Source of the DNA: Takakia lepidozioides | Lineage: Eukaryota > Streptophyta > Takakiopsida > Takakiales > Takakiaceae | Length of the DNA stretch: 64,000 nucleotides | Direction of reading: 5' to 3' | Assembly (NCBI GenBank): GCA_030704615.1 | Contig: CM060731.1 | Span: forward strand, 10,850,001-10,914,000 | Shown: piece by piece, positions 46,891 to 58,770 of the stretch | Numbering within the stretch: position 1 is the stretch's first letter | Layout: each line of letters begins with the position of its first letter | Program-made: the position numbers and the translations under genes | Notes under the pieces: model-generated | The model's database searches: none | The model's input: only the letters and a program-made list of their open reading frames with translations | What the model was told of the DNA's origin: nothing

Positions 46891-48890
46891 GTTCATAGCA
46901 GTAATATTCAATTATGAACAATTTTATGTTTCTTTCTATCTTGTGTTGGTTACCTTTAGCATTTTTGGTTGAAATATATCTTGTTGTTTCTTTAGGGAGT
47001 CGATCCCGATTCCCAATACTGGTTTCATTGCTCACCCAAACATTAATATGGACTGATGCATTAGAGCCACTTTAGACTACGAACCAAAACCAAGAAACCT
47101 TTGTCCGGATATTAGATGCAAATTAAAATATTAATATCCTAGGGACCAAAGTGTGTATGAAGGCCGTGGACCAAGATCAAGACCAAGACCAAAAAACTTA
47201 AAATGAGGTGTATCATCTTCATCTGTCATCCAACATTCAAGATTGATTTTAATGGACGGTCACAATCATTTGAGAAATTATATTTTGGATGAAAATAGAT
47301 TTCATTGTTCACAAAAAGGAGCCATACGCGTCTAGCCGCTTGTTTAGGGTGTGGTGTGCAGTTTTCTTGCCATGCTGACCTATGAGGCTTATTATATTTC
47401 TTACCATGTCTAAGAGTTGAAATTGATGGGTGGATCTTAAATTATATTTCAATTCGTGTGTCATCATGTATGTAATTTGTGAAGGAGCCATATGTATGGT
47501 ACAAAACATGTGTCCGAAAATAAACTTTGTCATTCCAATTTAGCTTTTTTTCCAGCCAAATATAATTTTTACTTCTAATTATTCTCAATTTTTTAGTTTA
47601 TGTAATCAATTAATTAGGTCCCGGACTTGCTAAATATTTTCCAGCACCTACCCAGACCCTGACCCGACCCCATGTTCAAATACCCGGACCTGGATTTTCC
47701 CAATTTCAAAAACACGGATCCAGACCCAGACTTGGCTGTAGAAAAAAAACACCTGGCTGTAGAAAAAAACCCAAACCCGGACCTGGCGGCTCCTTTAAAG
47801 GCACTACCCCCGCACAACACTAATATATAGGTCCGATTTCCGCACTACTGAGTGGGCTAGAATGACATCATACCTTGCACCTAGCCACCTGCGATAAGGA
47901 CAAGCGTCGTCGACGTTCTATTGTGAGTCAAGTAGGCGAAGAATTGGTGTAATGAAAAATTATTGAAGAATACTAGCTTAGAATGCACATGATTAGCCTA
48001 TGTTCGGATATTGCCATCCATAGTCAACTTAGTTGTTGCCCTTAGTATGAGAAGTGGCGATATCCCCAGTAATGTGGAAAGAGTACACCTGCCTGTCGCA
48101 ATAATGTGAGCAATTGGAAATCAGCACTAGCAGATGGAACTTACAGTTTTACGTGGCTTCATTACCAAAGTGGGCATTGGTGTGTAGAGTTGAAAGTAAG
48201 GGCGAGCTAGGCGGTGCACCTTGCAGAATCGGCAGGGGTACCCCCATACTAGCATGTTGTTGAGGGGGCCTATTCGGCCACTATTCCCGTGAATTCCCGT
48301 GATTTTCTCTCGATTGCCCGCAATTTCCCTCGATTACCCGTGATTTGCCATATGGAACAATGATTAGAACGGCGGGGTGTACCCTATAACCCCCTCCTGC
48401 TCATTTCTCATTTGTGTCCCTCTCTATCTCCACTCCTGGTCGTGAGCTCTGCTTTGCGGTATTGTGCTGTTGTTATGCTGTTTTTTCCAGTGCAGTTGTG
48501 CTAATTTTTGTGATTGTTTCCGTTGTATCTGGCTCATCAGTTATCATTTGTGTTGGTTAGTTTTTGTATTCTCGACTTCTTAATATGTGATGGTTAAGCT
48601 GCCGCACGGTTTGTCATGATCTCGGTGGTTTGTTTGGTGCTTAGAATTTGGAAGCACAACGGAAATCAATTTTTATCAAATTCATGCGTGTTCAATGTCC
48701 AGATACGTTCATGGTTCTAATTTCACAAGATCTTTTGTTGCGCAGGGCTACGACCACAGGTGGGAGTGTACATTAGTCTTGTACGCTCACTCTTTCCTTG
48801 AGATCTACTTGTCATTCTGTCACTTAGTGGTCAGTTTACGAAAAACGGTGTAAGAAGGCATAAAACGAATCTTATTTCTAACAAAATTTG
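46891..48890. other. Unassigned, with one diverged CCCGGACC repeat
   Basis: The stretch at 47,620-47,830 contains many CCCGGACC and CCAGACCC words and ends CTACCCCCGCACAACACTAAT, which could be a transposon terminus. At 48,285-48,355 there is a short degenerate repeat of CCCGTGATTT/CCCGCAATTT. No gene or RNA was recognised. Confidence 0.35.
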
Positions 48891-48899
48891 ATTCTTAAT

Positions 48900-49470
48900 T
48901 TATTGAAACAAGAGGAAATAAGAGCTTTACCTCGAGAAACACTAAGGGAATCGACTATGTAACGGCAAGGACGAAGCTCCATCGTAGAAAATGAATCTAA
49001 ACATAAACTTGGAAGTTATGGGAACGATTGAACCTATGAGTGAATTAAATTTGTGTCAAAATTTATTCATTTATCGGACAAGATGGCGAAATAAATCGAT
49101 TCTATAGTAATAACCAATAAAGGAGCTATAAGCAACAACTGTAAATAACCTCTTTTTAATTTCAAATATATATATTTTTAAATATTTTTGAGATAATATT
49201 TGCACATAAAAATTTTATTTATTACATAATTCCATTAAATAGAAAAATATGTTATCTTACCGACACTATTTCTTCTTATTCATCTGGATTTTTTTTTTCA
49301 TCTGATTTTTTCTACATTGAAAGTGGGACAACTTATATATTTATTATATATTATATATTTTGTATTCTGTAAAATTTAAAAAAAATACAAAAAAATTATT
49401 CACAAAGAGCCGGATGAGAGAAAACTTTCATGTCCGATTTTGAAGTAGAGATGGAATAATGGATCGACTA
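48900..49470 (+). pseudogene. rpl16: Plastid rpl16 group II intron, nuclear copy (NUPT)
   Basis: The end of this stretch, about 49,408-49,446, reads GAGCCGGATGAGAGAAAACT then TTCATGTCCGATTTTG, a group II intron domain V hairpin. A domain VI-like helix follows, and then rpl16 exon 2. Upstream sequence to about 48,900 is AT-rich and structured like a plastid intron. It is interrupted by nothing obvious. As a copy in nuclear DNA it is not expected to function. The left edge is approximate. Confidence 0.7.
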
Positions 49471-49572
49471 TACCCCTAAAAGAACAAGATTCTGTAAACA
49501 ACATAGAGGGAGATGAAGGGGATATCTACTCGAGGCAATCGTATTTGTTTTGGTAAATCTGCCTTTCAAGCA
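49471..49572 (+). pseudogene. rpl16: Plastid rpl16 exon 2, first part (NUPT)
   Basis: The sequence reads CCTAAAAGAACAAGATTC, then TGTAAACAACATAGAGGGAG, then GGCAATCGTATTTGTTTTGG. This matches the PKRTRFxKQHRGRxKG and RGNRICFGK start of ribosomal protein L16. The frame is broken by small indels. It stops after the QA of FQA, where foreign DNA with a gypsy LTR begins; the rest of the exon resumes at about 51,040. Confidence 0.85.
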
Positions 49573-49760
49573 GAGCTTGCCTGCCGATACGTTTGTGTTG
49601 TATTGGATATTGCACTGAAATGTTTGTAGATAATGCGATAAAATGCTCTGGTGAGGCTGGTCTAGGCCGTAAAAGAAAACCATGTAACTATATTACTCGT
49701 GACCAATAGCGAGATATTTTGAATCTTCTTCTCATCTGCAGAATCAAGCCAAGAGGTTGA

Positions 49761-50161
49761 TGTAACACCCAGGATCTACACAAACTAGAATAGAAGTATT
49801 TCTCAATTATTTTCCAAAACAACTCGATGTCTTCTAGGCTTTCATTGCAGGTTTATATACCCTTCACAATATGATTATTTTAAAGATTTGACTTGAGAGC
49901 CTCAAGTCAAAGCTTCATGAAGTCAACCTTCCTAGGCTTGACATATTCTCCACAATATGACTTTATCAAAGATACATCATAAAGTCAACATTCCTAGGTT
50001 TGATATATTCTCCATAATATGAATATCTTAGAGGTTTGACTTGAGAGCCTCATGTCAAACTTCCATAAGTCAAACTTCTTAGGATCATTCTTAATTATTC
50101 TGAAAACTTCTAGGGAACTTTCCTCCTCTATTTAGAACCTTCTAGATTTTACTCTGTTACA
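49761..50161 (-). mobile_element. Gypsy LTR (3' type), minus orientation
   Basis: The stretch begins TGTAACACCC and ends CTGTTACA on the plus strand, and it matches the LTR at 56,483-56,821 in inverted orientation. Next to it at 50,162-50,180, read on the minus strand, is the purine-rich GAAAGAGAGAAGGAT, a polypurine tract. It is therefore the 3' LTR of a minus-strand element. It sits inside the plastid rpl16 sequence. Confidence 0.75.
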
Positions 50162-50356
50162 ATCCTTCTCTCTTTCATGAAGCAACGTCCTCGTTGTTCG
50201 AATTTTCAAAAGCTTGAATTCCCAATTGAGCATTTGTGAGATTTTGCACCGGGTCTCAGGTAGATTCATATAATGGAAATCATTTCCATAAAACTAAATA
50301 CTCCAATACCTCAAGTCGCCCTCGTTTATATATGCGTTTTTTCAAAACACGGTCAA

Positions 50357-51040
50357 CCTCCCACTCTTCATGTTTTGGAAAAGCTTATTTGGTTTTTTTA
50401 AAACCAAATTAGCTATGTCAACAGCCTATCATCCGGAGTCAGATGGACAGACATAGCGAGCGAATCGTACAATTGAAGACATGTTGCGGGCTTTCACGTT
50501 AGAAGAACAAGAAGAGTGTGATTGGTTATTACCAATTGGTAGAATTTTCATACAATAACTCGGTCAACGCGTCAACGAAAGAAACTCATTTCTTTTTTAT
50601 GTATGGTGAACATCCAAATGTGCCAACAACTCTTACAAAGTTCAAGTTACCAAATGAGGAGTTATCCAAGGTAGCCGCGACTAACGTATTTGTGCAACAA
50701 ATTCGACGAGGAGTACGTTAAGCTAAAGAGAAGCTGATGGTTGCCCAAAATCGCCAAAAGCAGTATGCAAATGCACGTCGACGGGATGAGGAGTTTGCAG
50801 TTGGGGATCAAGTGTGGTTGTCTACAACCAATTTACACATCATTGGATCGCGAAAACTATGGGCACGGTTCATTGGTCATTTTTTCGATCATTAACGTAT
50901 TAGAGCAATAACATACAAGCTGGAGTTACCACCACATATGAAGATCCACCCGGTGTTTCACGTTTCTCTACTACGTCGTTACGAACCTCGACCATCAATA
51001 TTAAAAGATAATCAAGAACCACAACATTTACCAGAGTTGA
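50357..51040 (+). pseudogene. Gypsy integrase, C-terminal half, inverted relative to the rest
   Basis: The plus strand encodes MSTAYHPESDGQT, NRTIEDMLRAFTLEEQEE, a frame with VEFSYNNSVNASTKETHFFF and MYGEHPNVPTTL, then FAVGDQVWLST, LPPHMKIHPVFHVSLLRRYE and PELIDG. This is the second half of a Ty3/gypsy integrase. The first half, on the minus strand, stops at DRGTQF near 52,785, just where this half would begin. The two halves are separated and inverted. Several stops are present. Confidence 0.85.
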
Positions 51041-51480
51041 TAGACGGATGAATTCTAGACAAATAGAAGCGGGATGACCAACAATTACTCATCATGTTCG
51101 TCATGGTGGAAAGTTGTGGATACGCATATTTCCCGATAAACCTATAACTATGCGACCCACAGAAACACATATGGGTTTGGGGAAAGGATGTCCAAAATAT
51201 TGAGTATCTATTGTCAAACCCGGAAGAATACTTTATGAAATAGGTGGAGTATTAGAAACTGTTGCTGGAGCAACTATGAGAATAAATGCATGCAAAACGC
51301 ATATACGTACCCAATTTACCTATACAAAAAATCTAGAAACCTCTTTATAACGATTTTTTTTCTTCTTCACTTTCCGAAGTAGAGGTGAAGAAGAAATCAT
51401 TACATAAATAGATTTAGTAATATTAAATTCACGCCCCTTGATAAGAGAATTCATTTCTTAACTCTTAGGGGGGATTTTCA
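51041..51480 (+). pseudogene. rpl16: Plastid rpl16 exon 2, second part, and spacer (NUPT)
   Basis: After SRQIEAG a stop follows, then [46 protein letters not shown] and a worn C-terminus ending near THIRTQFTY. This is the second half of plastid L16. The spacer to 51,480 is AT-rich, like the plastid rpl16-rpl14 spacer. Stops and indels show decay. Confidence 0.87.
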
Positions 51481-51497
51481 CTTTTCGAGAAAGTAAA

Positions 51498-51613
51498 AAA
51501 CGATTCAACCTCAAATTTATCCAAATATAACAGACAAGAGTGGAGCTCGGAAACTAATGTGTATTCGAGTATTAGGAGCTAGTAATCGTAAATATGCACA
51601 TATCGAGCCTGGT
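51498..51613 (+). pseudogene. rpl14: Plastid rpl14, 5' fragment (NUPT)
   Basis: The sequence reads ATTCAACCTCAAATTTATCC, then TGGAGCTCGGAAACTAATGT, encoding [29 protein letters not shown], the start of plastid ribosomal protein L14. It follows rpl16 in the order seen in plastid genomes (rpl16-rpl14). It breaks off at CACATATCG. Confidence 0.87.
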
Positions 51614-52784
51614 TTGATGTTAAATATCCTACGGGTCCCGGGATGCGCGCTTTAAGAAAGCTCAGATGTGCGATTATGCATGATAAGCTACGAGGTGGAA
51701 GGTAAGAATAAGGTAGACTGGAAAATCAACTGTCGATTTGTTTTTTATGGGAGAGACTCTAAGTGACGTAAACAACTATAGAGCATGACGAAATGTTAGG
51801 ATATGTTAAATTCGTTGAGGTTCATTTTGTCTAAGCATTGAAATTGTCTTATTTTCAGGATCCTTCCTTACATGTTGGAGCAGAGGAACTGTAATCGTAA
51901 ACATCGAGATATACGACCCTATAGCGGAAAGTGAAAAGTGAGTTGGACGACATGAACTTACATCTGCTTCCCGAAAGTTTCCAAGAAACAACGTTATTTG
52001 CAGATACCATTCGAAAAACCGTGAATTGACCATTTTTCGAGTGGAGGAGGCCTGAACGAAGGTGAAAATGTGAGATTTCTTATCCCTCCTCCCTTCTGAA
52101 AATTTTTCTTTTTGTTGTTTGGCTGTTTGGACTAGGGACTGTTCTTTCTCTTTGCATCTGTTTATTCGCAGTTGTTGTCCAAATATGTGACTTGGTGTAA
52201 ACATTTGATACTGCTGAGGCAGGAAGGAGGTAGACCAAATGATGGTGTAGACCAAAGCCTAACTACTATTTCGTTCCACGCTGCAGGGCTGATCAATTTT
52301 CGAAAGAGCAACAAGATTCCAAAGAGGAAGACCTTTAGTGGGTGTGAGGAAAATATGCCACCCGCACCCCGAAGGCTAGCTATAACAAATCTGTTGGTGA
52401 AAAATGGTCGGGAAGAGGTAATGAAACAGTTGTCGTATGCAACAAAACAATCTATGTCATTGCAAAATATGTAATTGGTCTTGCAACACTTTACGATGTG
52501 ATGTACATGTGAAAAGATTAGGGATCTCTGTCTCGATAACATTCAAGACCTCGTTGAGGCTTGATTGAGTTTGACAGGCTCTGTTCTATAACAATCTACA
52601 ATCAATGGATCAAGATGACAAAAATTCATTATGGTCTGCGGGCATTTGCACTGCAAAGAAGGCAAAACTAATTTTAAGTGGTAACATGTAGAGCCGTCTG
52701 TTGGTATGTATACATATTTTTGGAGAGACATGGAACTTCTCCTTGTGGATTCGATGAAACAGTTTTAATAAATTGGGTACCCCT
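51614..52784. other. Unassigned DNA between plastid and gypsy fragments
   Basis: There is an open frame of 100 codons on the plus strand (52,172-52,474) preceded by an acceptor-like TTCGCAG, and overlapping minus frames of 149 and 126 codons. None has a recognisable domain. The stretch lies between two rearrangement points, so it may be captured host DNA. Confidence 0.35.
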
Positions 52785-55700
52785 GTCAGTAATGAGAACT
52801 TTAGATAGCCCATGATGGGAATAGACCGCTTCCAGATATAGTCGAGCTAGTTCAGGTGCAGTGACGTATTTTTTAGTGGGACGGATGTGTATCATCTTAC
52901 TCAATTTGTCTACAAAAACCACTATAGTGTCATATCCCAATGAGGTTTGAGGTAACTCACAAACTAAATCCATGCTCATATGTTCCCAACGTCTGTTTGG
53001 TACTGGTAGTGGTTGTAAAGACCTGCTGGCTTGCGGTTTGTTGACTTGTTTTGTTGACATTTCATGTAACTTCGAATGTACGTCTCCACCTCGTCTCGCA
53101 TCCGCGGCCAATAAAATGTTCATTTTAGTTGTTTGAATGTTTTTTCAACTCCAACATGTCATGCTATCGCCCTATCATGAGCTTCAAACAAGACTTATGT
53201 CTTCAATGCAGGTTCATCAGGGATCCAAAGTTTATCTTCCTTGAATACCAACCCTCGAACTTCTGTCACTTTGCCCTTCTTCTTAGCGTCCATGATCTCC
53301 CCATCATCTTTAGAAGCCATCGCTATCTTGTTCCACCAATCGGGTTGAATGTTGATTTTTGTCAATGTGTTCATGCACGACATCCTTGTCATTACATCAG
53401 CCAATTGTCGTTTTCCCTCCACATAGACGATCTTCATGTTAAATTGTTGTCGTCACTCCGCCCAACGAATCGGTCTCTTCGATAGATCTTTCTGTGTCTC
53501 TAAGTACACCAACGGTTTATGATATGTCTCCACTATGAACTCTTTGTCTTCAAGATAGTGCTGCCAATGTTTTGTAGCCAAAACAATAGCCAATTCTTCT
53601 CGTTCGGTTGTATGGTAATTTTGTTCCGCATGTAACAATTTGCGCGAAAAATATGTCACTGGGTGCCATCCATCTTCCCATTCTTGTTGTAACACCCCAC
53701 TCACTGCTGAGCTTGACGCATCTACCGAGAGCTTGATTAGTCTTGTCGGATCATACCATTTCAAGATCGGGGCATGAAGCAACGTATCCTTCAAGGCCTG
53801 AAATGCTAACTCCTCTTCTGTACCCCACTTCCATCTAATTCCTTTGCCCAAAAGATTTGTCAATGGTTAGGCAATCTTTGAGAATGCCCGTATAAATCGT
53901 CTGTAGAATCTGGTAAGGCCAAGAAAACTCTTTAATTGGGTAATGTTTTCAGGGACTATCCACTGCTGAATAACTTCTACTTTTTCACTCATTACCTCAA
54001 TTCCCTTCCTACTCACGCGATGCCCAAGATAGTTTACTTCTTGTTTTCCAAACTCACATTTAGATGCTTTGGCATACAGCTGATTCTAACGGAGAACTTG
54101 TAATACTTGTTTGAGGTGGTTTCTATGCTCGATAAGGCTGTTACTATAGATCAAAATATCATCTAAAAAGACTATCATAAATCTATCTAAGAATGAACGA
54201 AAGATATCATTCATGAGGCCCATGAATGTGACTGGGGCATTGGTGAGACCAAATGGCATAACCATGTATTCAAAATGTCAATACCTAGTGCAGAAAGCGG
54301 TCTTATACACATCTTCATCAGCGACTCGAATTTGGTTATATCCACTCCTCAAATCAAGCTTCGTAAAGTATTTTGCTCCTCGCAGTTGGTCAAATAGATC
54401 GTCCATGCATGATAACGGGTACTTGTTCTTCATTTTTTGCTGGTTAAATGCCCGATAATCAATGCACATGCGCATTGCTCTATCTTTTTTCTTCACAAAC
54501 AACACCGGCGCTCCATACGGGGATACACTTGGTCTTATAAAGCCTTTTGATAGTAGGTCATCAACTTGAGCCTTATATTCTTCCAACTCGTTTGGTGCTA
54601 ATCGATAAGGGACTTTACAAGAAGGAGTACTACTTGGAACAACCTCAATCTTATGATCTACTCTTCTCTTTGGCGGAAGCCGTGCTGATAGGTCATCTGG
54701 AAAAACATCTTTGAACTCTTTCAATACACTCTGTAATTCTATAGGGACCTCACTCATGTCTTTTTTTGGATTTTCCACGTCTCTTATTAAACCTACAAAT
54801 AATAAGTCTTTATTACATATAGCTATAGTACCTATAACAAATGATGGTAGGTTTTGATATGGCGTCATCACTTGATCTCCCCATATTTTTCAATTCTGGG
54901 TTTTCACTATCTTTCGACGCTAATCAACATCAGGGTTGTGAGATTCCATCCAAGACATGCATAATATTACGTCATATCGAGCCAGTCTGACCACTCGTCA
55001 TTCTAAGGTTTCTCTATATTTACCATTTGACAACTCTATGTTTTTAAGGTAGTGTCTCAATGGCCTCTGTATGTCCATTTGGCATTTCTACTTCCTCTCT
55101 AAGGAGAGTCCTAGTTTCAAGGCAACCTTTCTAGATAAAAAGTTTTCTGTTGCCCTAGGGTCTATCAACACTCTCACATGAATACCTTCTAAGGTTCTAT
55201 CTACCACAATTAACTGCGTCTCTTTCTTGCCCGCATGATTGATTTGCCTCTTATCCTTATAGGCCCCCTCGTTGTAGAAGCAGTAAGACCGCGAGGTCTA
55301 CTTACTAGTTGTCCTCGTTTTCCTGCTCATTGTGATGTTCGTTATCTTCTCCTCTCCTTAAACTGTTAAGAGGTCTTCGATAAGTTTGTCGATTGTACCT
55401 TCCACTTCGGCAGTTGGCTGCAAGATGTCCATATTTTTCACAGTTATAATATTGTCTAGTCTCCCTTTGTCCTTCTGTTAGTGAGAATGTTGAGGAGGTC
55501 ACATCCTTGTCATTCAATTTTATTCGCCGCTGTGTGTTATCTTCCCCATATCTGATTCCCGACCTATTTCTTTGAGAGTATTGGAGGTTATCCCGTCTTC
55601 GAAGATTTCCAAGCTCTATAAGCGTTGGTCCATATTAGTTCAATGGAACGTGTATACCTTCGTCGTATCCTGGTAACGTCCCTTCAATCTTTTGGGCCAA

Positions 55701-56480
55701 TGAAATTGCTTCATGGACATCAACTAGGTTGCGTAAAATTACCTCTTCTTGAATTTTTCTCTTCAATCCTCTTTTGAAGTTGTCTAAAACTTCTGCAGGA
55801 CTCATGTCTTCGATTTAGACCTGAAGATTCAAAAAATCTTCAATGTAATTTTGCACACTCCCGCGTTGTTCCAAATTCCATAATTTCATTCGAGCAGTTG
55901 TAACAACATCTACTGCCTTGAATTGTTGGAGCAGTCCCGCTTTCAAGGTGCTCCATAGTAAATGTTCTTTTTTTTGCAATTTGTCTTCTCTCCCATGTCT
56001 GTAACCATGTTGAAGCATTGTCGAGTAGAAAAGATCGTATGAACATTCCGAGGTCTGAATCGCTTGATGTAGGGAAATATGACAGATGTACCTCCATTCG
56101 ATGAATCTTATCCAAAAATGTAAATAGATCAAAAGTGTATTTACAACGTCTGGTTCCTTGGATGAGCCGTCCAAAGGCTGTAAGAACAACGGATGCGGAG
56201 GTGGTTCATCAGGCCTCCAGCGGGGTTTATGCTCGAACAATGTCGATTGGAACGTAAGGACGAGGTCAGGAATGTAGGAGACTACAAGTCTCTTTAACCT
56301 TTCTGGCTGAAAATGGTGTATATCAAGCTTATGATTTTTGGATGTTCGGTCGTCAAATCTTACATAGGGACCGAATGCATTTATACTAAAGCTGAAATCA
56401 ATATCTAACAGATTGTACATCTCGGTCTGCGCACGGATCGATAAATTGAGGGCAGAACATATACAAATTCGATAAGCGCA
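52785..56480 (-). mobile_element. Second Ty3/gypsy element: gag-protease-RT-RNase H-integrase N-part
   Basis: On the minus strand the order is gag (56,420-55,700: a frame with DVVTTARMKLWNLEQRGSVQ), a zinc knuckle (near 55,440: NCEKYGHLAANC), a protease-like region (near 55,150: VLIDPRATENFLSRKVALKL, where the usual DSG is DPR), RT (54,871-53,870: [35 protein letters not shown]), RNase H (53,863-53,453: LSVDASSSAVSGVLQQ, TEREELAIVLATKHWQHYLE), and the integrase first half (53,123-52,785: MSMDLVCEL, LITDRGTQF). Frames are broken by stops and indels. The rest of integrase is at 50,357-51,040 on the other strand. Confidence 0.85.
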
Positions 56481-56482
56481 AC

Positions 56483-56835
56483 TGTAACAGGGTAGAATCT
56501 AGAAGGTTCTAAATAGAGGAGGAACGTTCCCTAGAAGTTTCCAGAATGATTAAGAAGGATCATAAGAAGTTTGACTTAAGGAAGTTTGACTTGAGGCTCT
56601 CAAGTCAAACCTCTAAAATATTCATATTATGGAGAATATGTCAAACCTAGGAAGGTTGACTTCCGGAAGCTTTGACTTGAGGCTCTCAAGTCAAACCTTT
56701 AAAATAATCATATTGTGAAGGGTATATAAACCTGCAATGAAAGCCTAGAAGGCATCAAGTTGTTTTGGGAAAAAGTTGAGAAGTACTTCTATTCTAGTTT
56801 GTGTAGATCCTGGGTGTTACAATGGTATCGGAGCC
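56483..56835 (+). mobile_element. Gypsy LTR (5' type) with tRNA-Met primer-binding site
   Basis: The LTR starts TGTAACAGGG, ends GGGTGTTACA at 56,821 (339 bp), and is followed at 56,823 by TGGTATCGGAGCC, a primer-binding site of the initiator tRNA-Met type (usual form TGGTATCAGAGCC). This fixes its direction as plus, opposite to the gag-pol that abuts it on the left. The internal leader therefore runs rightwards, to about 57,170. Confidence 0.82.
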
Positions 56836-57915
56836 TAGTCTTTCTTAAAGTTGGGAGTGAATACATTCTTTAGGAGGATTCGATTAAGATTTTTTTTTTT
56901 TTAGAAATTTTTGTTGTTAATATTTTTAAGTGTTGAATAAATAGTAGTGATGGTGCGTCATAACGATAATAATAAAAAATTATGGACTTAAATCAACCCA
57001 ATTTCCGTGATTTTCCTTCGAAATCATCTCCAAATCTCTGTACTATCATATCTCTAATTTCTGCTTTACGACGACATATCATTTTAAACTCAAGAAGTGT
57101 TACAAAACCCACGACATGTCGTCTTTCCTATAATTAGAAATTGGAAGGTGTATATATATATATATATACATAGTTCATGGATCGAGGTAGACATTTTCCG
57201 CCTAATTTTCCACCGCCAAATATATTTAGTATCAATGTGTGCGTCATCGACAAACATCATGTTGTAAGATTTTTAGTCGCAGAATTTGGAGTAGAATTCA
57301 TGAACCTTGTCATGAGTTCAAACGTTTCTTTTGTATTACCAATAGTCACGTACGGGATGGTTTGGGATTGCACTATTTACATACTGTATTATGATAAGAG
57401 AACAAAGATAATATACATTAATTTTAGAAGACAAACACCACGAAGGAATGAGTAGTGGAGCAAGATGGCGGACAATGAAGAAATGGTGGACAACGCACAC
57501 ACTACTCATCAAACCAATGATCAGACGGTGTGGATAATGAAGCGCTTACACGAATTGCAGAATGCTCTTGTCACGACCCAACAACAAAACAACGTGTTGA
57601 TGGAGGAGCTTAAACAAGTGAGGCAATCAACCGCCCCGGAACTGGTTGCCGATGGGTCGGATACGTTATTGCAAAAGATGACTACGACGTGCAAGGTCGA
57701 GCCGTATAAATGAAGTCGCGCCATGGGAGTGCTAGAAGGATGTATTCTTGATTTTTTTTTTGTATGTGGCTGCAAGAATCATTGTCGCGGACAAGGGCTG
57801 CCTCGACTAAATGTTGTGTAGGGGTGAGGACGCCTATGAGTTACAGCACTAGTATACCCAGCAATTCAAAAAAATGACAACACGTCGGAATGTCTTATGG
57901 AACTACAATGTCGAG
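56836..57915 (+). other. Gypsy leader and unassigned frames
   Basis: After the primer-binding site the sequence has a T-run and a possible gag start ATGGTGCGTCATAACG at about 56,951 that soon meets stops. A TA repeat lies at 57,152-57,171. Frames at 57,177-57,455 and 57,465-57,713 (the latter rich in Gln, Thr and Asn, with a short coiled-coil look: LHELQNALVTTQQQNNVLME) match nothing I know. They could be a capsid-like gag start or the N-terminal part of the recombinase downstream. Confidence 0.35.
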
Positions 57916-58682
57916 AATGAGGATCAAAAGCAATATCGCCAAAATGATGAAGGAGATGGCGTTGGACATAGGCATGGATACACAAGGGATCATTAACAAG
58001 AGCCTCCTGTTACAGCTAATTAGCGATGCAACAGAATGGGCGTGCCCATTGAAGTCGGTATGCGGCTGACAGGCCACAAAAGCTGCGAGGCTTATATGCG
58101 GTATGACCAAGATACACAAGAAATTTATGATTGCACTCTCCAAAACATTGTTTCATGTGTAGAAAGAATTGAGGATGACGTATCATGGGAAACCGCCCTT
58201 AATAAGTATGAGATTGATCACTTTGAACAAGTGCGGAAAGGGAGTATGCATGCATGTAATTCAGTTCTTTGTATGTTTTTTTTTTTTAAAACTAAGTTTT
58301 ATATTTATGGATATGATTTCGATCATTTGTTTCTGACTTTAATTTGAATGCAGGGAACTCATATTGCGCCTGCATCAAATTTGGATGCTAATTTCGATAG
58401 TGCACTTGTCGAAGCCCATGACGTACCTGATGCTAATATCCAAAAGGTTCGCAGTTCACACACACTATACTATGTATAATTTCTAGCCGTTTTTTCGCAT
58501 AGCTTTTTGTAATTTTGTATTCTTATTTTGACATGTGTTTTAGATAATTCTAATGGCGTTTTTGAGTTGCGTTTGCTACGCAGGGAAAGACTGTGGTTGC
58601 ATCCAGTTCATATGCAAGTTGCAAGACTACATCTGACATGTCAAGCAAAGCCATAAAAAAGGCGGGTTTCACTAATCACTAG
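57916..58682 (+). pseudogene. Tyrosine recombinase-like (Crypton/DUF3504 type) C-terminal remnant
   Basis: Tyrosine recombinases cut and join DNA through an Arg-His-Arg-Tyr active site. One frame reads MMKEMALDIGMDTQGIINKS then LLLQLISDATEW. After a frameshift near 58,030 it continues VPIEVGMRLTGHKSCEAYMR then YDQDTQE. The block INKS...TGHKS...Y is typical of Crypton-type or DUF3504 recombinases (usual NHSxRxT...TGHRS...Y). The first conserved Arg appears lost (LLL). Later exons seem to start after TGAATGCAG (58,353: GTHIAPASNLDANFDSALVE) and after TACGCAG (58,584: GKTVVASSSYASCKTTSDMS), ending at TAG 58,680-58,682. The catalytic N-terminal part is missing or not recognised. Confidence 0.55.
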
Positions 58683-58770
58683 TTGACTTTCTAGTTTATA
58701 GAGAGTTCTAGTTTCTACATAGTTGACTTTCTATATAGTTCTACTTTCTAGATAGTTCTAACTACTATGT
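58683..58770 (+). repeat. TAGTTGACTTTCTA short repeats
   Basis: Words such as TAGTTGACTTTCTA, TATAGTTCTACTTTCTA and ATAGTTCTA repeat five or six times in about 85 bases directly after the recombinase stop. Simple degenerate tandem repeat. Confidence 0.6.

Noticed and set aside
44450-47825. One large hAT element spanning both CCCGGACC-rich stretches
   Set aside because: The two stretches lie in the same orientation, not inverted, and no hAT transposase frame lies between them. They are better seen as two diverged copies of one repeat.
52162-52542. Open frames of 100-149 codons between plastid and gypsy fragments
   Set aside because: Frames overlap on both strands and none has a recognisable motif. 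An acceptor-like site before 52,174 is not enough to call a gene.
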